Shown: one piece after another, positions 15,482 to 23,268 of the stretch | Numbering within the stretch: position 1 is the stretch's first letter | How the letters are laid out: each line of letters opens with the position of its first letter | Source: CAWUKT01 sp041565275 | Lineage (GTDB): Bacteria > Bacteroidota > Bacteroidia > J057 > JADKCL01 | Assembly (NCBI GenBank): GCA_041565275.1 | Contig: JBFGVE010000027.1 | Location: 1-26,409 of the forward strand | DNA: 26,409 bases | Reading direction: 5' to 3' | The notes under the pieces: generated by a model | Databases searched by the model: none | Seen by the model: the letters and a program-made list of their open reading frames with translations, nothing else | What the model was told of the DNA's origin: nothing | Position numbers and translations under genes: made by a program

Positions 15482-15850
15482 TCAAGGATAGGTTCCGGTA
15501 AGATATGGTACAAACACTATGGCAGCGATGACAACTGCTAAAACTGCTGCGAGCAACACCGCGGCAGCAGCGATGTCTTTAACCTTTCCTGCAAGAGGAT
15601 GGTGGCCGGGAGAAACAAGGTCAGTCAGAAACTCAATGGCGGTATTGACCGCTTCACTGATCCACACAATCCCGATGGCAAAGGCAAGAGCGACCCATTC
15701 CATGCGATTCACTTCTATCAGAAAACCGGTACCGATGACCATCACGGTAGCCAGGGCGTGAACGGTGGCGTGCGGTTGTGTCCGGATAAGTGTTCCAATC
15801 CCTTTAAATGCATACCCAAAGCTCTGAATGCGTTTTTGAAGATAATTCAT
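15482..15850 (-). CDS. Diacylglycerol kinase family protein (DgkA type)
   Basis: 122 residues from the ATG at 15850. A GTG at 15931 would add 27 residues that do not look like the family, while MNYLQKRIQSFGYAFKGI is a normal start. Three membrane helices are visible. The catalytic block SEAVNTAIEFLTDLVSP provides E66, N69 and E73, and KDIAAAAVLLAA provides K91-D92, matching E69, N72, E76, K94 and D95 of E. coli DgkA. The family phosphorylates diacylglycerol or undecaprenol at the inner membrane; which one applies here is uncertain. It converges on the zinc-ribbon-like gene (38 nt gap) and lies downstream of the flippase gene on the same strand, separated by 176 nt that hold a GC-rich structure. 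Confidence 0.9.
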   Translation of the reverse strand: MNYLQKRIQSFGYAFKGIGTLIRTQPHATVHALATVMVIGTGFLIEVNRMEWVALAFAIGIVWISEAVNTAIEFLTDLVSPGHHPLAGKVKDIAAAAVLLAAVLAVVIAAIVFVPYLTGTYP

Positions 15851-15964
15851 GTTCGGAAGATATGAAATGCCGGATTCAAGTTCGCCAGGTAATGCTTCAA
15901 CAGTTCCTGAAAATCTATAATTTTCCTGCACCTCTTACACCTCTTACAGGGCAGTATGTGTGAT

Positions 15965-16014
15965 CTGTTCCCGGCAACCTGTTGACCCTCGCGGCGAGCA
16001 GGACCCCGGAACAG
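15965..16014. other. GC-rich multi-stem structure between flippase and lipid kinase genes
   Basis: CTGTTCC (15965-15971) pairs with GGAACAG (16008-16014), extended by GG/CC after a 1-nt bulge. Inside are CCTG/CAGG (15978-15981 with 15999-16002) and CTCG/CGAG around a CGG loop near 15988-15998. On the minus strand it follows the flippase stop and precedes the kinase start. No U-tract follows. It may be a terminator-like or 3'-UTR element. Confidence 0.4.
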
Positions 16015-16026
16015 GGACGGTGACGA

Positions 16027-17616
16027 TCATGGATCTTCCGGCGTGTGACCACTACTCCCAGCAGCTGGATCTGGTTCCGCAGCCACATGCTTCCATTTCG
16101 GAGGCATGAATTTTTCCAGGGCGTATATGGCTCCGAAAGTCACTAGGCAAACCCCGAGTTTTTGAAAAAATGTCCCGGAGAATACAGGGCCCCGACCCAG
16201 GGCATTGTTGATAAAAAAAGCAGTTACGAATATGCCAGCATAGATAGCAATACGAGGGATATTGTAGGGAATAGGGTAGTATTTTTGCCCGGCGGTGTAA
16301 ACGAGGATCGTCATAGCGGAATAGCAGACAGTCATGGCAATAGCTGCACCGAAATAGCCTGTGAAGGGAATCAAAATGAAGTTGAGAACGACCACGATGA
16401 GCACTCCAACCCCTGAAAAAAATATCCCAAAGCGTACTTGTTTGGTCAGTTTGAACCAGATAGAGATATTGATATATGCCCCCCAGAGCACAAATGCAAA
16501 GAGCAGGAGAGGGACCAAGTCAAGGCCCGCCCAATAGGGCTCTGCGATGATGTGAACTCCGGCGATCTTGGTGGAAACAAATTCGTAGGAGAAAGAGCTT
16601 ACCAGGAGGAACATTCCCAGTGCAGCGAGTATGAAGTAGTGGAAAACGCGGGCAAAGGTTCTGCGGGAGTCCTTTTCTTTGGCTTGCCGGAAGAAGAAGG
16701 GTTCTGCGGCGTAGCGGAAGGCCTGGGTGACCAGCAGTATAAATACAGCAAGCTTCTTATTTGCAGCGAATATCCCGGCCATTTCCTTGCCGGTCAGGGT
16801 CAAGACCCCAAACTTTCTCGGTTCATCTCCCCACACTCTGCTGATAAAGTTCACATCGCTGTACTGGTTGATCATACCGAACAACCCTGCCAACATAATG
16901 AAGAGTCCAAAGTTGACCATGGACTTCATCATTTTCTTGTTGATGAGATAGCGCTCCGGGAGGATGTTGATGCTACCCAACTTTGCTCCGAAACGACCCA
17001 ATTTCCTGACAAAATTCGAAATGGGGAGGGAAAAAAAGAAGAGGAGGAATACCTTTACGGCAGATGCGATCAGATTTGAAATGAATATGTATTCCGCTTC
17101 AGTTTGGCCTTGAATGGCTATGAAAAATACATTGAGCGAGATATTGATAAAGATGCTCAGGAGGCTAATGAAGGCAAATACTATGGGGCGTTCATCGTAC
17201 CGCAGCTTGGCCATAGGCATAGCAGCCAAGACATCGAGGAAGATGATGAGGACCACCATGAGCACCAGGCCGGACCGGTCGCTGTAACCGAGGACTTTGG
17301 CAAATCCCTGGTGGCCAAATCCGAAAAAGAAAAGAAAGACCAGGGAAAGTCCAGTGACAAAAAGGAAGGACTGGGCATAAGGACGGAAATCCTGACGGTC
17401 GTCGGAAGAGAAGCGGAAGAAACTCGTCTCCATGCCAAAAGTGAGGATCACGAGGAAATAGGTGACGAATGAATAGAGGTCAGAGAAAATCCCATACTCC
17501 GCCATACCCAGCCGGGAGGTATAGATAGGAGTGAGGCCCCACACTGCCAGGCGGCCAATGATGGAGGACAAACCGTAGATAGCTGTCTGACTGGCAAGTT
17601 TTCGGATAACACTCAT
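16027..17616 (-). CDS. Lipopolysaccharide/polysaccharide flippase (Wzx-like, MOP superfamily)
   Basis: About 529 residues from the ATG at 17616; a TTG 12 nt upstream is possible but lies within a candidate promoter box. The N-terminus (LASQTAIYGLSSIIGRLAVWGLTPIYTSRLGMAEYGIFSDLYSF) is typical of polysaccharide-biosynthesis flippases. About a dozen or more hydrophobic helices follow through to about 495 (for example FGLFIMLAGLFGMINQYSDV, LVPLLLFAFVLWGAYI, IAIYAGIFVTAFFINN). The tail is hydrophilic (PDPAAGSSGHTPEDP). The family moves undecaprenyl-linked glycans, or related lipid-linked substrates, across the inner membrane. No glycosyltransferase is adjacent, so its substrate is not set by context here. 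Confidence 0.9.
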   Translation of the reverse strand: MSVIRKLASQTAIYGLSSIIGRLAVWGLTPIYTSRLGMAEYGIFSDLYSFVTYFLVILTFGMETSFFRFSSDDRQDFRPYAQSFLFVTGLSLVFLFFFGFGHQGFAKVLGYSDRSGLVLMVVLIIFLDVLAAMPMAKLRYDERPIVFAFISLLSIFINISLNVFFIAIQGQTEAEYIFISNLIASAVKVFLLFFFSLPISNFVRKLGRFGAKLGSINILPERYLINKKMMKSMVNFGLFIMLAGLFGMINQYSDVNFISRVWGDEPRKFGVLTLTGKEMAGIFAANKKLAVFILLVTQAFRYAAEPFFFRQAKEKDSRRTFARVFHYFILAALGMFLLVSSFSYEFVSTKIAGVHIIAEPYWAGLDLVPLLLFAFVLWGAYINISIWFKLTKQVRFGIFFSGVGVLIVVVLNFILIPFTGYFGAAIAMTVCYSAMTILVYTAGQKYYPIPYNIPRIAIYAGIFVTAFFINNALGRGPVFSGTFFQKLGVCLVTFGAIYALEKFMPPKWKHVAAEPDPAAGSSGHTPEDP

Positions 17617-17715
17617 TTTCCCCGCCAAAGATGCGGATTTTTTCTCATTTGCTTAGAGATTAGAAACACGGGGCAGATCAGTATTCGACAGGGGTATTTT
17701 TTCCATAAATTTGCT

Positions 17716-17746
17716 GTTGGTCCGTTTTATACGACTGTTTCATTTG
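17716..17746 (+). promoter_or_regulatory. Weak candidate promoter upstream of the mnmE leader frame
   Basis: GTTG (17716-17719) and TTCATTTG (17739-17746) are separated by 19 nt. Each differs by one base from the Bacteroidota -33 TTTG and -7 TAnnTTTG elements. Transcription would begin about 5 nt before the ATG of the 29-codon frame at 17758. Confidence 0.3.
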
Positions 17747-17757
17747 AATTAATCTGT

Positions 17758-17847
17758 ATGAAAACTAAACTTCTTGAGCTTGTCATTTCCGGAGGGTACC
17801 GGGAAATGCCCCCGGAGGAATTGGTACAAATGGACGGTAGCCGGTAA
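17758..17847 (+). CDS. Possible 29-residue small protein or leader peptide coupled to mnmE
   Basis: An ATG frame of 29 codons whose TAA stop overlaps the mnmE ATG in a TAATG junction (17845-17849). The peptide starts MKTKLLELVISGGYREM and ends in MDGSR, with no membrane or signal character. The stop/start overlap is the arrangement used for translational coupling, and mnmE has no other good ribosome site close by. I do not recognise the peptide. It could equally be chance. Confidence 0.4.
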   Translation: MKTKLLELVISGGYREMPPEELVQMDGSR

Positions 17848-19313
17848 TGGAGCAATCAGACACGATCGTTGCTGTCTCAACTCCTCCCGGCTTGGGCGCA
17901 ATCGGTTTGATCCGGCTTTCCGGTCCTGCTGCGGTAAAGCTCGTTGACCGGGTATTTTCTAAAAATATTGCACATGCCAAGGGGTATTCATTGCACTACG
18001 GGCAGATTCACAAAGGCAAAAACCTCCTCGATGATGTAGTAGTTTCCATTTTTCGCGGCCCCCGGTCCTTTACCCGTCAAGATGTATGCGAAGTTTCTTT
18101 CCACGGTAGTCCTTTTATATTGCAGGAGGCCCTGAGCTTGTTCCTTGATTTGGGAGCGCGTTTGGCCGAACCGGGAGAGTTTACCCAGCGAGCGTTTTTG
18201 AATGGAGCCATGGACCTGGCCCAAGCCGAAGCAGTAGCTGACCTGATCGCTTCTACAAATTCCCGTTCCCACAACTTGGCCATGCAGCAGATGCGGGGCG
18301 GAGTTTCGGATGAGATTGGCCGGTTAAGGGATCGGCTGCTGCACTTCACCTCTCTGTTGGAATTGGAATTGGATTTTGCGGAAGAGGATGTTGAATTTGT
18401 AGAAAGAGAGCAATTGCTGGAGCTGGTGAGGCATATTCGGCACTTGGCTGCTTCCCTGGCTGAAACTTTTCGCTTGGGCAATGCGATCAAGGAAGGGATC
18501 GTGACCGTGATCGCAGGCAGGCCCAATGCCGGGAAGTCTACTTTGCTGAATGCATTGTTGCAGGAAGAGCGGGCAATAGTGAGCGATATCCCAGGGACTA
18601 CACGGGATACGATTGAAGAAAATATTGTACTGGAAGGGTTGAACTTCCGGTTGATCGATACGGCAGGCATCCGGGATGCGACAGATAAGATCGAGGCGAT
18701 CGGTGTGGAGCGGACTTACGAAAAGGTAGCCGGAGCTTCAGTACTGTTGTACATGTACGATGTGACAGAGACAAGTTTGGAAGAGGTGGAAAAAGATCTT
18801 TCCGGGCTGGTGCAAGAGGGGTTGGAGGTCGTGGTATTGGCAAATAAGGTTGATCTGTGGGAGAATGGCAAGGGTAGGAGCATGGACTCCGGGAGAATTG
18901 GTTTACCAGGAGGTGAGGTCTCTAGCGGTAAGGTCCGTATCGGAGAGATTCGTGGAGGGGAAATAGTGGCCGGGAATACGAATAGTGTAATACCTGACGG
19001 TTATATTCAAATTGCAGCAAATAGGGGAGGAGACAGTTTGGGAGAAGTGAAGGCTGCTTTGGTGAAGGCCGGCGGTGTTCTGTCCATGGATACCAACTCT
19101 GTGATCATTTCAAATGTACGCCACTACGATGCCTTGCGGCAGGCAGCGGCGTCTTTGGCGGAAGCCGAGGAAGGGATCGGGATGGGGGTTTCGCAGGAAC
19201 TTGTGGCGCTGGATATCCGCCATGCGGCCCATTACTTAGGAGAGATAACCGGAGAAATTACGACAGATGAGGTACTTGGGAATATATTTTCCAAATTTTG
19301 TATTGGGAAGTGA
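17847..19313 (+). CDS. mnmE: tRNA uridine-5-carboxymethylaminomethyl modification GTPase
   Basis: 488 residues. MnmE with MnmG modifies the wobble uridine of several tRNAs. The folate-binding N-domain starts DTIVAVSTPPGLGAIGLIRLSGP, followed by FTRQDVCEVSFHGSPFILQEAL and EPGEFTQRAFLNGAMDLAQAEAVADLI. The G domain has G1 GRPNAGKS (224-231), GTTRDTIEE, G3 DTAGIR (from D271) and G4 NKVD (333-336). The C-terminus ends FCIGK with the conserved Cys485. Between G4 and the G5-like AAN (390-392) there are about 57 residues instead of about 23, a Gly-rich insertion (about 339-378) that explains the length above the usual 450-460. G5 reads AAN rather than SA(K/R). The ATG overlaps the stop of a small upstream frame. 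Confidence 0.96.
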   Translation: MEQSDTIVAVSTPPGLGAIGLIRLSGPAAVKLVDRVFSKNIAHAKGYSLHYGQIHKGKNLLDDVVVSIFRGPRSFTRQDVCEVSFHGSPFILQEALSLFLDLGARLAEPGEFTQRAFLNGAMDLAQAEAVADLIASTNSRSHNLAMQQMRGGVSDEIGRLRDRLLHFTSLLELELDFAEEDVEFVEREQLLELVRHIRHLAASLAETFRLGNAIKEGIVTVIAGRPNAGKSTLLNALLQEERAIVSDIPGTTRDTIEENIVLEGLNFRLIDTAGIRDATDKIEAIGVERTYEKVAGASVLLYMYDVTETSLEEVEKDLSGLVQEGLEVVVLANKVDLWENGKGRSMDSGRIGLPGGEVSSGKVRIGEIRGGEIVAGNTNSVIPDGYIQIAANRGGDSLGEVKAALVKAGGVLSMDTNSVIISNVRHYDALRQAAASLAEAEEGIGMGVSQELVALDIRHAAHYLGEITGEITTDEVLGNIFSKFCIGK

Positions 19314-19496
19314 CTAAACCAGCATAAGCCTCCATTGAAGCCCTATCGCTTAGATTTGCGGGAAATACTCGTTTTCTCCTCTGCATTGAATTTTTGTTTC
19401 TGATCCTTCTTCGTACTTCCGTTTCTTAGTTTATCAATTCAGGGCACACAGTCAGCAAGAGTTCTATTTTGTGCGATTACCCTGGAATCCGGGGGC

Positions 19497-19504
19497 TATC
19501 TTTG
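19497..19504 (+). promoter_or_regulatory. Candidate promoter -7 box for the ACP operon
   Basis: TATCTTTG matches TAnnTTTG exactly and lies 50 nt before the TTG start of the acyl carrier protein gene. The nearest upstream TTTG (19468-19471) is 25 nt away, longer than the usual spacing, so only the -7 box is convincing. Confidence 0.45.
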
Positions 19505-19553
19505 AAGAAAAATCACAAAAATCAATTATATTTCGGAAACTCACTCAAAAAGT

Positions 19554-19799
19554 TTGCAAAAACTATCTATCACGGAATTTATTCAAAAGATCAGGTCTCA
19601 GCTTGATACTAAAGACCCTGGGAATCTTGGTCCGGGTACAGAATTTAGACAAATTCCAGGCTGGTCTTCGATGCAGGCATTGATCATTATCGCATCGTTT
19701 AACTGGGAGTACAATGTATCTGTCTCCGCAGAGGAAATGAAAGAGGCTGATACGCTGCAGGATCTTTTTGATCTTGTCAAGAATAAATCTGAATCCTGA
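19554..19799 (+). CDS. Acyl carrier protein (specialised)
   Basis: 81 residues, acidic and helical, with the ACP signature in GWSSMQALIII. Ser39 is the expected 4'-phosphopantetheine site, though the usual Asp before it is Ser. ISAEEMKEADTLQDLFDLV-like residues toward the end form the last helices. No ATG exists in the frame before residue 40, so TTG at 19554 is the most likely start. It ends in a TGATG overlap with the ketoacyl synthase gene, so the two are translationally coupled. Location beside glycosyltransferase and sugar genes, away from any fatty-acid operon, suggests that it carries an acyl group for glycan or lipid decoration (inference). Confidence 0.85.
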   Translation: MQKLSITEFIQKIRSQLDTKDPGNLGPGTEFRQIPGWSSMQALIIIASFNWEYNVSVSAEEMKEADTLQDLFDLVKNKSES

Positions 19800-20857
19800 T
19801 GGCTATTTTTAGCATTCCAAAGATAAAAGTCCAGGGGATTTCGGCAGGTGTACCTGCAAATAGAAAGGACAATCTTGATCTGGACATTATTCCGGATAAA
19901 GAAAAGGAAGTATTCGTAAACACGACAGGGATCAGATTCCGCCGTGTAGTTCCTGGCAATCTTAGCACTCTGGATATTTCGATTCCTGTAATCAAAAAAT
20001 TAATAAGGGAGACAGGCTGGAAAAATGATGAGATTGGGATCATTGTTTTTGTAACCCAGACACCTGATCATTTGGTTCCCGGACCCGCGACACAAGTCCA
20101 AGATATTTTCGGGATCCCCAAAAGCTGTGTGTGCATAGACGTCAACCAAGGTTGTGCAGGCTACGTTTATGGTTTAGCTGTGATAGCAGGATTTATGTCT
20201 ACAGCCAGAATTAAAAAAGGACTGCTTGTAGTGTCAGATACCATTTCTAAATATCTTTCACCTGAAGATAAAAGTACTTACCCTGTATTCTCTGACGCTT
20301 CCTCATGTACTGCCTTGGAAGTAGATCCACTCGCTGGAAAAATATTATTCAATCTCGGTTCTGATGGAGGAGGGTTCAAAACGATACATATCCCACATGG
20401 AGGTTCAAGGTCACCATTTGATGAAGGCTCATTGATAGGAGCATCCTTCGGCCCTGGAAAAACCAGAAACAAAACCCATCTCTTCATGGAAGGACTTGAT
20501 GTATTACAATTTGCCTTACGGGAGATTAAGCCTAATGTAAATGATCTTCTGAAAACTTTCGAATTATCCGAGAGCCAAGTAGATTTTTATGTCTTTCACC
20601 AGGCAAACAAACTCCTAAATACTTTAATTCAAAAGCAATTGAAAATTCCTGATAACAAAATCCTGAATTCAATTGAATTGTATGGAAATACCAGTTGCGC
20701 CACAATTCCCGTGACTTTGTGTTCCTCAAAGGATAAGATTGAAACAATAGTGAAAAGAAAGGCACTCCTTTGTGGTTTTGGGGTCGGTTTGTCTTGGGGT
20801 TCTTGTCATGTTGATCTGAATGACACGTATATTTCCGAAGTTATTGAGATCAACTGA
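19799..20857 (+). CDS. FabH-like 3-oxoacyl-ACP synthase III
   Basis: 352 residues with the thiolase-fold KAS III triad: Cys119 (VNQGCAGYVYGL), His267 (FHQANKLLNTL) and Asn297 (YGNTSCATIP). Other family marks are TGIRFRRV, TQTPDHLVPGPATQVQ and CGFGVGLSWGSC. The family condenses an acyl-CoA or acyl-ACP with malonyl-ACP, or transfers acyl groups. The partner is probably the ACP encoded immediately upstream, joined by a TGATG overlap; a family 2 glycosyltransferase follows with the same overlap. It is shorter on housekeeping context than true fabH (no fab genes nearby), so a role in making a special acyl substituent is likely. The acyl product is unknown, and no ketoreductase is in the window. 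Confidence 0.92.
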   Translation: MAIFSIPKIKVQGISAGVPANRKDNLDLDIIPDKEKEVFVNTTGIRFRRVVPGNLSTLDISIPVIKKLIRETGWKNDEIGIIVFVTQTPDHLVPGPATQVQDIFGIPKSCVCIDVNQGCAGYVYGLAVIAGFMSTARIKKGLLVVSDTISKYLSPEDKSTYPVFSDASSCTALEVDPLAGKILFNLGSDGGGFKTIHIPHGGSRSPFDEGSLIGASFGPGKTRNKTHLFMEGLDVLQFALREIKPNVNDLLKTFELSESQVDFYVFHQANKLLNTLIQKQLKIPDNKILNSIELYGNTSCATIPVTLCSSKDKIETIVKRKALLCGFGVGLSWGSCHVDLNDTYISEVIEIN

Positions 20858-21780
20858 TGTTAGACCCTGTAGATATATCTGTAATTGTCCCCGTGTACAA
20901 TGCCGAAAAAACCATTCGCGAAGTGGCTGAGAGGATAGTTTCGGTTATGACTAATAATAGTCTGGCTTATGAACTGATCCTGGTTGACGATGGCAGCAAA
21001 GATAAGAGTTGGGAGAAGATATTGGATCTCAAAAAGAAGTATCCGGATCGGATTACAGGAATTCAGTTGTCTCGAAATTTTGGGCAACACAACGCGACCC
21101 TGTGTGGTATCCAATTCAGTAACAATAAGTTAATAATCACTATTGATGATGATTTGCAATCTCTTCCCGAAGAAATCCCGGTTTTACTAGATCTGCAAAG
21201 AGAAACGGGGGCAGATGTAGTTTATGGGATATGGGTAAAAAAGAAGCATTCTTTATTTCGAAATATAGGAAGTAAGGTTCTTAAAAATGTCTCCCGGTAC
21301 CTTGTGAATGGAGTTAAAGACGGATCATCTTTCAGGCTTATTTCAAGAGGTACGGCAGACCAGTTAAGAAATTATAACCATGATTTTGTATTTATAGACC
21401 AAATACTTTCCTGGCATACAGCTGACTTTGCATACGCCAAAGTAAGTCACAATACCCGTCAAAAGGGGAGATCAGGTTATTCTCCATTAAAACTGATAAG
21501 AATGGCTCTGAATATCATGATAACTTACACAGACATACCACTTAAAATGGTTACATGGATGGGATTCATGCTATCGATCATCACACTTTTTTCGGGTGCT
21601 TATTTTATCATAAAAAAGATGATCATTGGCGCTCCTTTTGGATTTACTGCTCTAATTGTTTCAGTTTTTTTTACCTCTAGTGTTATTCTTTTAAGTCTCG
21701 GGATACTAGGGAATTATATTGGAAAGATCTACAGATCAAGGAACCCTAAACCCAATTATTCCATAAAAATCAAGATTTGA
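20857..21780 (+). CDS. Family 2 glycosyltransferase, polyprenyl-phosphate type
   Basis: 307 residues. The GT-A domain starts DISVIVPVYNAEKTIREV, with VDDGSKDKSW (D44-D45) and the metal-binding ITIDDDLQ (D97-D99). QLSRNFGQHNATLCGI and a DGSSFRLISR block are typical of the DPM1/ArnC/GtrB branch. Two membrane helices near the C-terminus (about 228-248 and 262-286: MGFMLSIITLFSGAYFII, FTSSVILLSLGILGNYIG) anchor it. Such enzymes transfer a sugar to undecaprenyl phosphate or to a lipid acceptor on the cytoplasmic face. It overlaps the KAS III stop (TGATG) and its own stop overlaps the acetyltransferase TTG start. Confidence 0.92.
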   Translation: MLDPVDISVIVPVYNAEKTIREVAERIVSVMTNNSLAYELILVDDGSKDKSWEKILDLKKKYPDRITGIQLSRNFGQHNATLCGIQFSNNKLIITIDDDLQSLPEEIPVLLDLQRETGADVVYGIWVKKKHSLFRNIGSKVLKNVSRYLVNGVKDGSSFRLISRGTADQLRNYNHDFVFIDQILSWHTADFAYAKVSHNTRQKGRSGYSPLKLIRMALNIMITYTDIPLKMVTWMGFMLSIITLFSGAYFIIKKMIIGAPFGFTALIVSVFFTSSVILLSLGILGNYIGKIYRSRNPKPNYSIKIKI

Positions 21781-22403
21781 TCGAGATATCTAAATACGGA
21801 ATCCACTTGGTACCCCTGGATGAAAATCGTCTGGAAGCGGTCCGGGAATGGAGAAATTCTGCCTCTGTCTCGAAAATGATGGAATACAGAGACTTGATCA
21901 CTGCCGAGCAGCAGAAAACATGGTTTAATACAATTAATTGGCGAAAAAACCTATACTGGGTCATCGAAGTAAATAATGAACCCGCAGGGCTAAGCCATCT
22001 GAAGAAAATAGATTGGCATAACCAAACTGCCGAATCCGGGATCTTCATAGGAAATCCATCATTCAGAGGTACTCCTTTTCCTGTGTTTGCCGTGTTAACA
22101 GTGATGGAGTTTGCATTTGAATTACTTAGTCTGAAAAAGCTCAAGGCGAAGATATTCAATGGCAATGAAGTCGCCCTGGCTTTCAATAAAAAATTGGGTT
22201 ATGAAATGGTTCAAACTGATAAACACAGTGAATTCAACTACTATACGGTCACGAACGCCAGATTCAGACAGATCTTTGATGAGTTGAATTTGATCACCTC
22301 AATGTTTATTGAAAAAGATTCCTGGTGCAAGACTACTAACAACTTCTACAGAGAAAAACTGAGTCAAAAAGGATTTTCACGTATGCGTCTCATCCTCGAT
22401 TGA
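21777..22403 (+). CDS. GNAT-family N-acetyltransferase, PseH-like
   Basis: 208 residues. The N-terminal pattern AVREWRNSASVSKMMEYRD, followed by WVIEVNNEPAGLSHLKKIDW and ESGIFIGNPSFRGT, resembles GNAT enzymes that acetylate amino sugars (PseH type) or ribosomal protein N-termini (Rim type). The acetyl-CoA loop is in the FIGNPSFRGTPFPVFAV region. EVALAFNKKLGYEMV is the usual last GNAT strand and helix. The start is TTG at 21777, sharing 4 nt with the glycosyltransferase stop (TTGA). The residues after about 150 are not clearly assigned. Its position in a sugar locus, opposite a sugar aminotransferase, favours an amino-sugar substrate (inference). It ends tail to tail with the minus-strand gene, overlapping 14 nt. 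Confidence 0.85.
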   Translation: MIEISKYGIHLVPLDENRLEAVREWRNSASVSKMMEYRDLITAEQQKTWFNTINWRKNLYWVIEVNNEPAGLSHLKKIDWHNQTAESGIFIGNPSFRGTPFPVFAVLTVMEFAFELLSLKKLKAKIFNGNEVALAFNKKLGYEMVQTDKHSEFNYYTVTNARFRQIFDELNLITSMFIEKDSWCKTTNNFYREKLSQKGFSRMRLILD

Positions 22404-23268
22404 TCTTCCATCTTCTGGGCTCCAACTTTAAGCACAGCCTGACAGGTATCGAAGGATGTAGCCCCCATTTCCAAAGACGCTGGATAAAATTGCCTTCTCC
22501 CCACGGAAATTTACGTGAATCCAAGTCATTCCAGATTTCAGATATCACTTTCCAGAATTCAGCCCTGTTATGCTTGAACAAGGCTTTATTTCTTTTCTTA
22601 AAAACCTCCTCCCCAATGTGGAAAGTCAAATACTCGTTTTCAAACAACATGAAATTACCTGAATAACAAAACAAATTCTGAGCAAGTACAATGCCTATGA
22701 AGGGGATTCCGATACAAATATCTCCTGTTTGTATCTTTTGAAGGATATCTCTGTGGAATACAAAACAATCAAATCCAGGATGTGGCTTCCCTGGCTCTTT
22801 GAACATCAGGGGAAGCTCCTCTACTTTTCTGAAATGTCCTGGTATCCTTCTGCGGTTGATGATGAAAGCATCAAGACCGGAATTTATAAAATCATTTATT
22901 TTAATGTAAAAATCCGGTCTTAATGCGATATCGATATTTGTAAAGACGTAATAATCACTTTGGGCGTCCTTTAATCTAGATAAAATATCTCCTATCAATG
23001 GAAAAGGAGGAATATCATCACGTCCCAAAAGAGATTTGGCAGATCTGGTCAATGAATCCGTCATTCTGAATTCACTGGGAACAACTGACTTGTCTTTTTC
23101 AAACTGGGCCGATACCAAATCAACTTGAATGTTCTGGGTTAGTGCTTCCTTTTTTGCAAGGATCATACTCGCCAATGTGATCGGCTGGATATAGTGAAAC
23201 TCGGAATCTTCTCTTGGTTTGAAAATGTTGACGATATGTGAGATTCTGTTGTTCAAGTGGATCGCCAA
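22390..23268 (-). CDS. Glycosyltransferase-like protein of unknown family
   Basis: 292 residues; I do not recognise a named family. The N-terminus is not a signal peptide. A central block DYYVFTNIDIALRPDFY (106-121) has an NxD in a strand-turn context like the DxD of GT-A glycosyltransferases. HPGFDCFVFHRD (163-174) and LTFHIGEE (214-221) contain conserved-looking His/Asp that could bind metal or donor. The C-terminus is Trp- and Arg-rich and basic. No membrane helix is seen. It overlaps the aminotransferase stop by 16 nt, so it is the third gene of the minus-strand operon after permease and aminotransferase. The location supports a role in glycan assembly; the activity is only inferred. Confidence 0.7.
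   Translation of the reverse strand: MAIHLNNRISHIVNIFKPREDSEFHYIQPITLASMILAKKEALTQNIQVDLVSAQFEKDKSVVPSEFRMTDSLTRSAKSLLGRDDIPPFPLIGDILSRLKDAQSDYYVFTNIDIALRPDFYIKINDFINSGLDAFIINRRRIPGHFRKVEELPLMFKEPGKPHPGFDCFVFHRDILQKIQTGDICIGIPFIGIVLAQNLFCYSGNFMLFENEYLTFHIGEEVFKKRNKALFKHNRAEFWKVISEIWNDLDSRKFPWGEGNFIQRLWKWGLHPSIPVRLCLKLEPRRWKINRG

Noticed and set aside
16438..17079. 213-codon plus-strand frame, charged
   Set aside because: Antisense to the flippase membrane helices; charged composition is the complement of hydrophobic codons.
19314..19553. tRNA or small RNA in the mnmE/ACP gap
   Set aside because: No cloverleaf or conserved tRNA boxes found; only a -7 promoter box and the weak repeat noted above.
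19471..19683. 70-codon frame overlapping the acyl carrier protein gene
   Set aside because: Different frame from the ACP; starts upstream of the candidate promoter box and lacks any signature.
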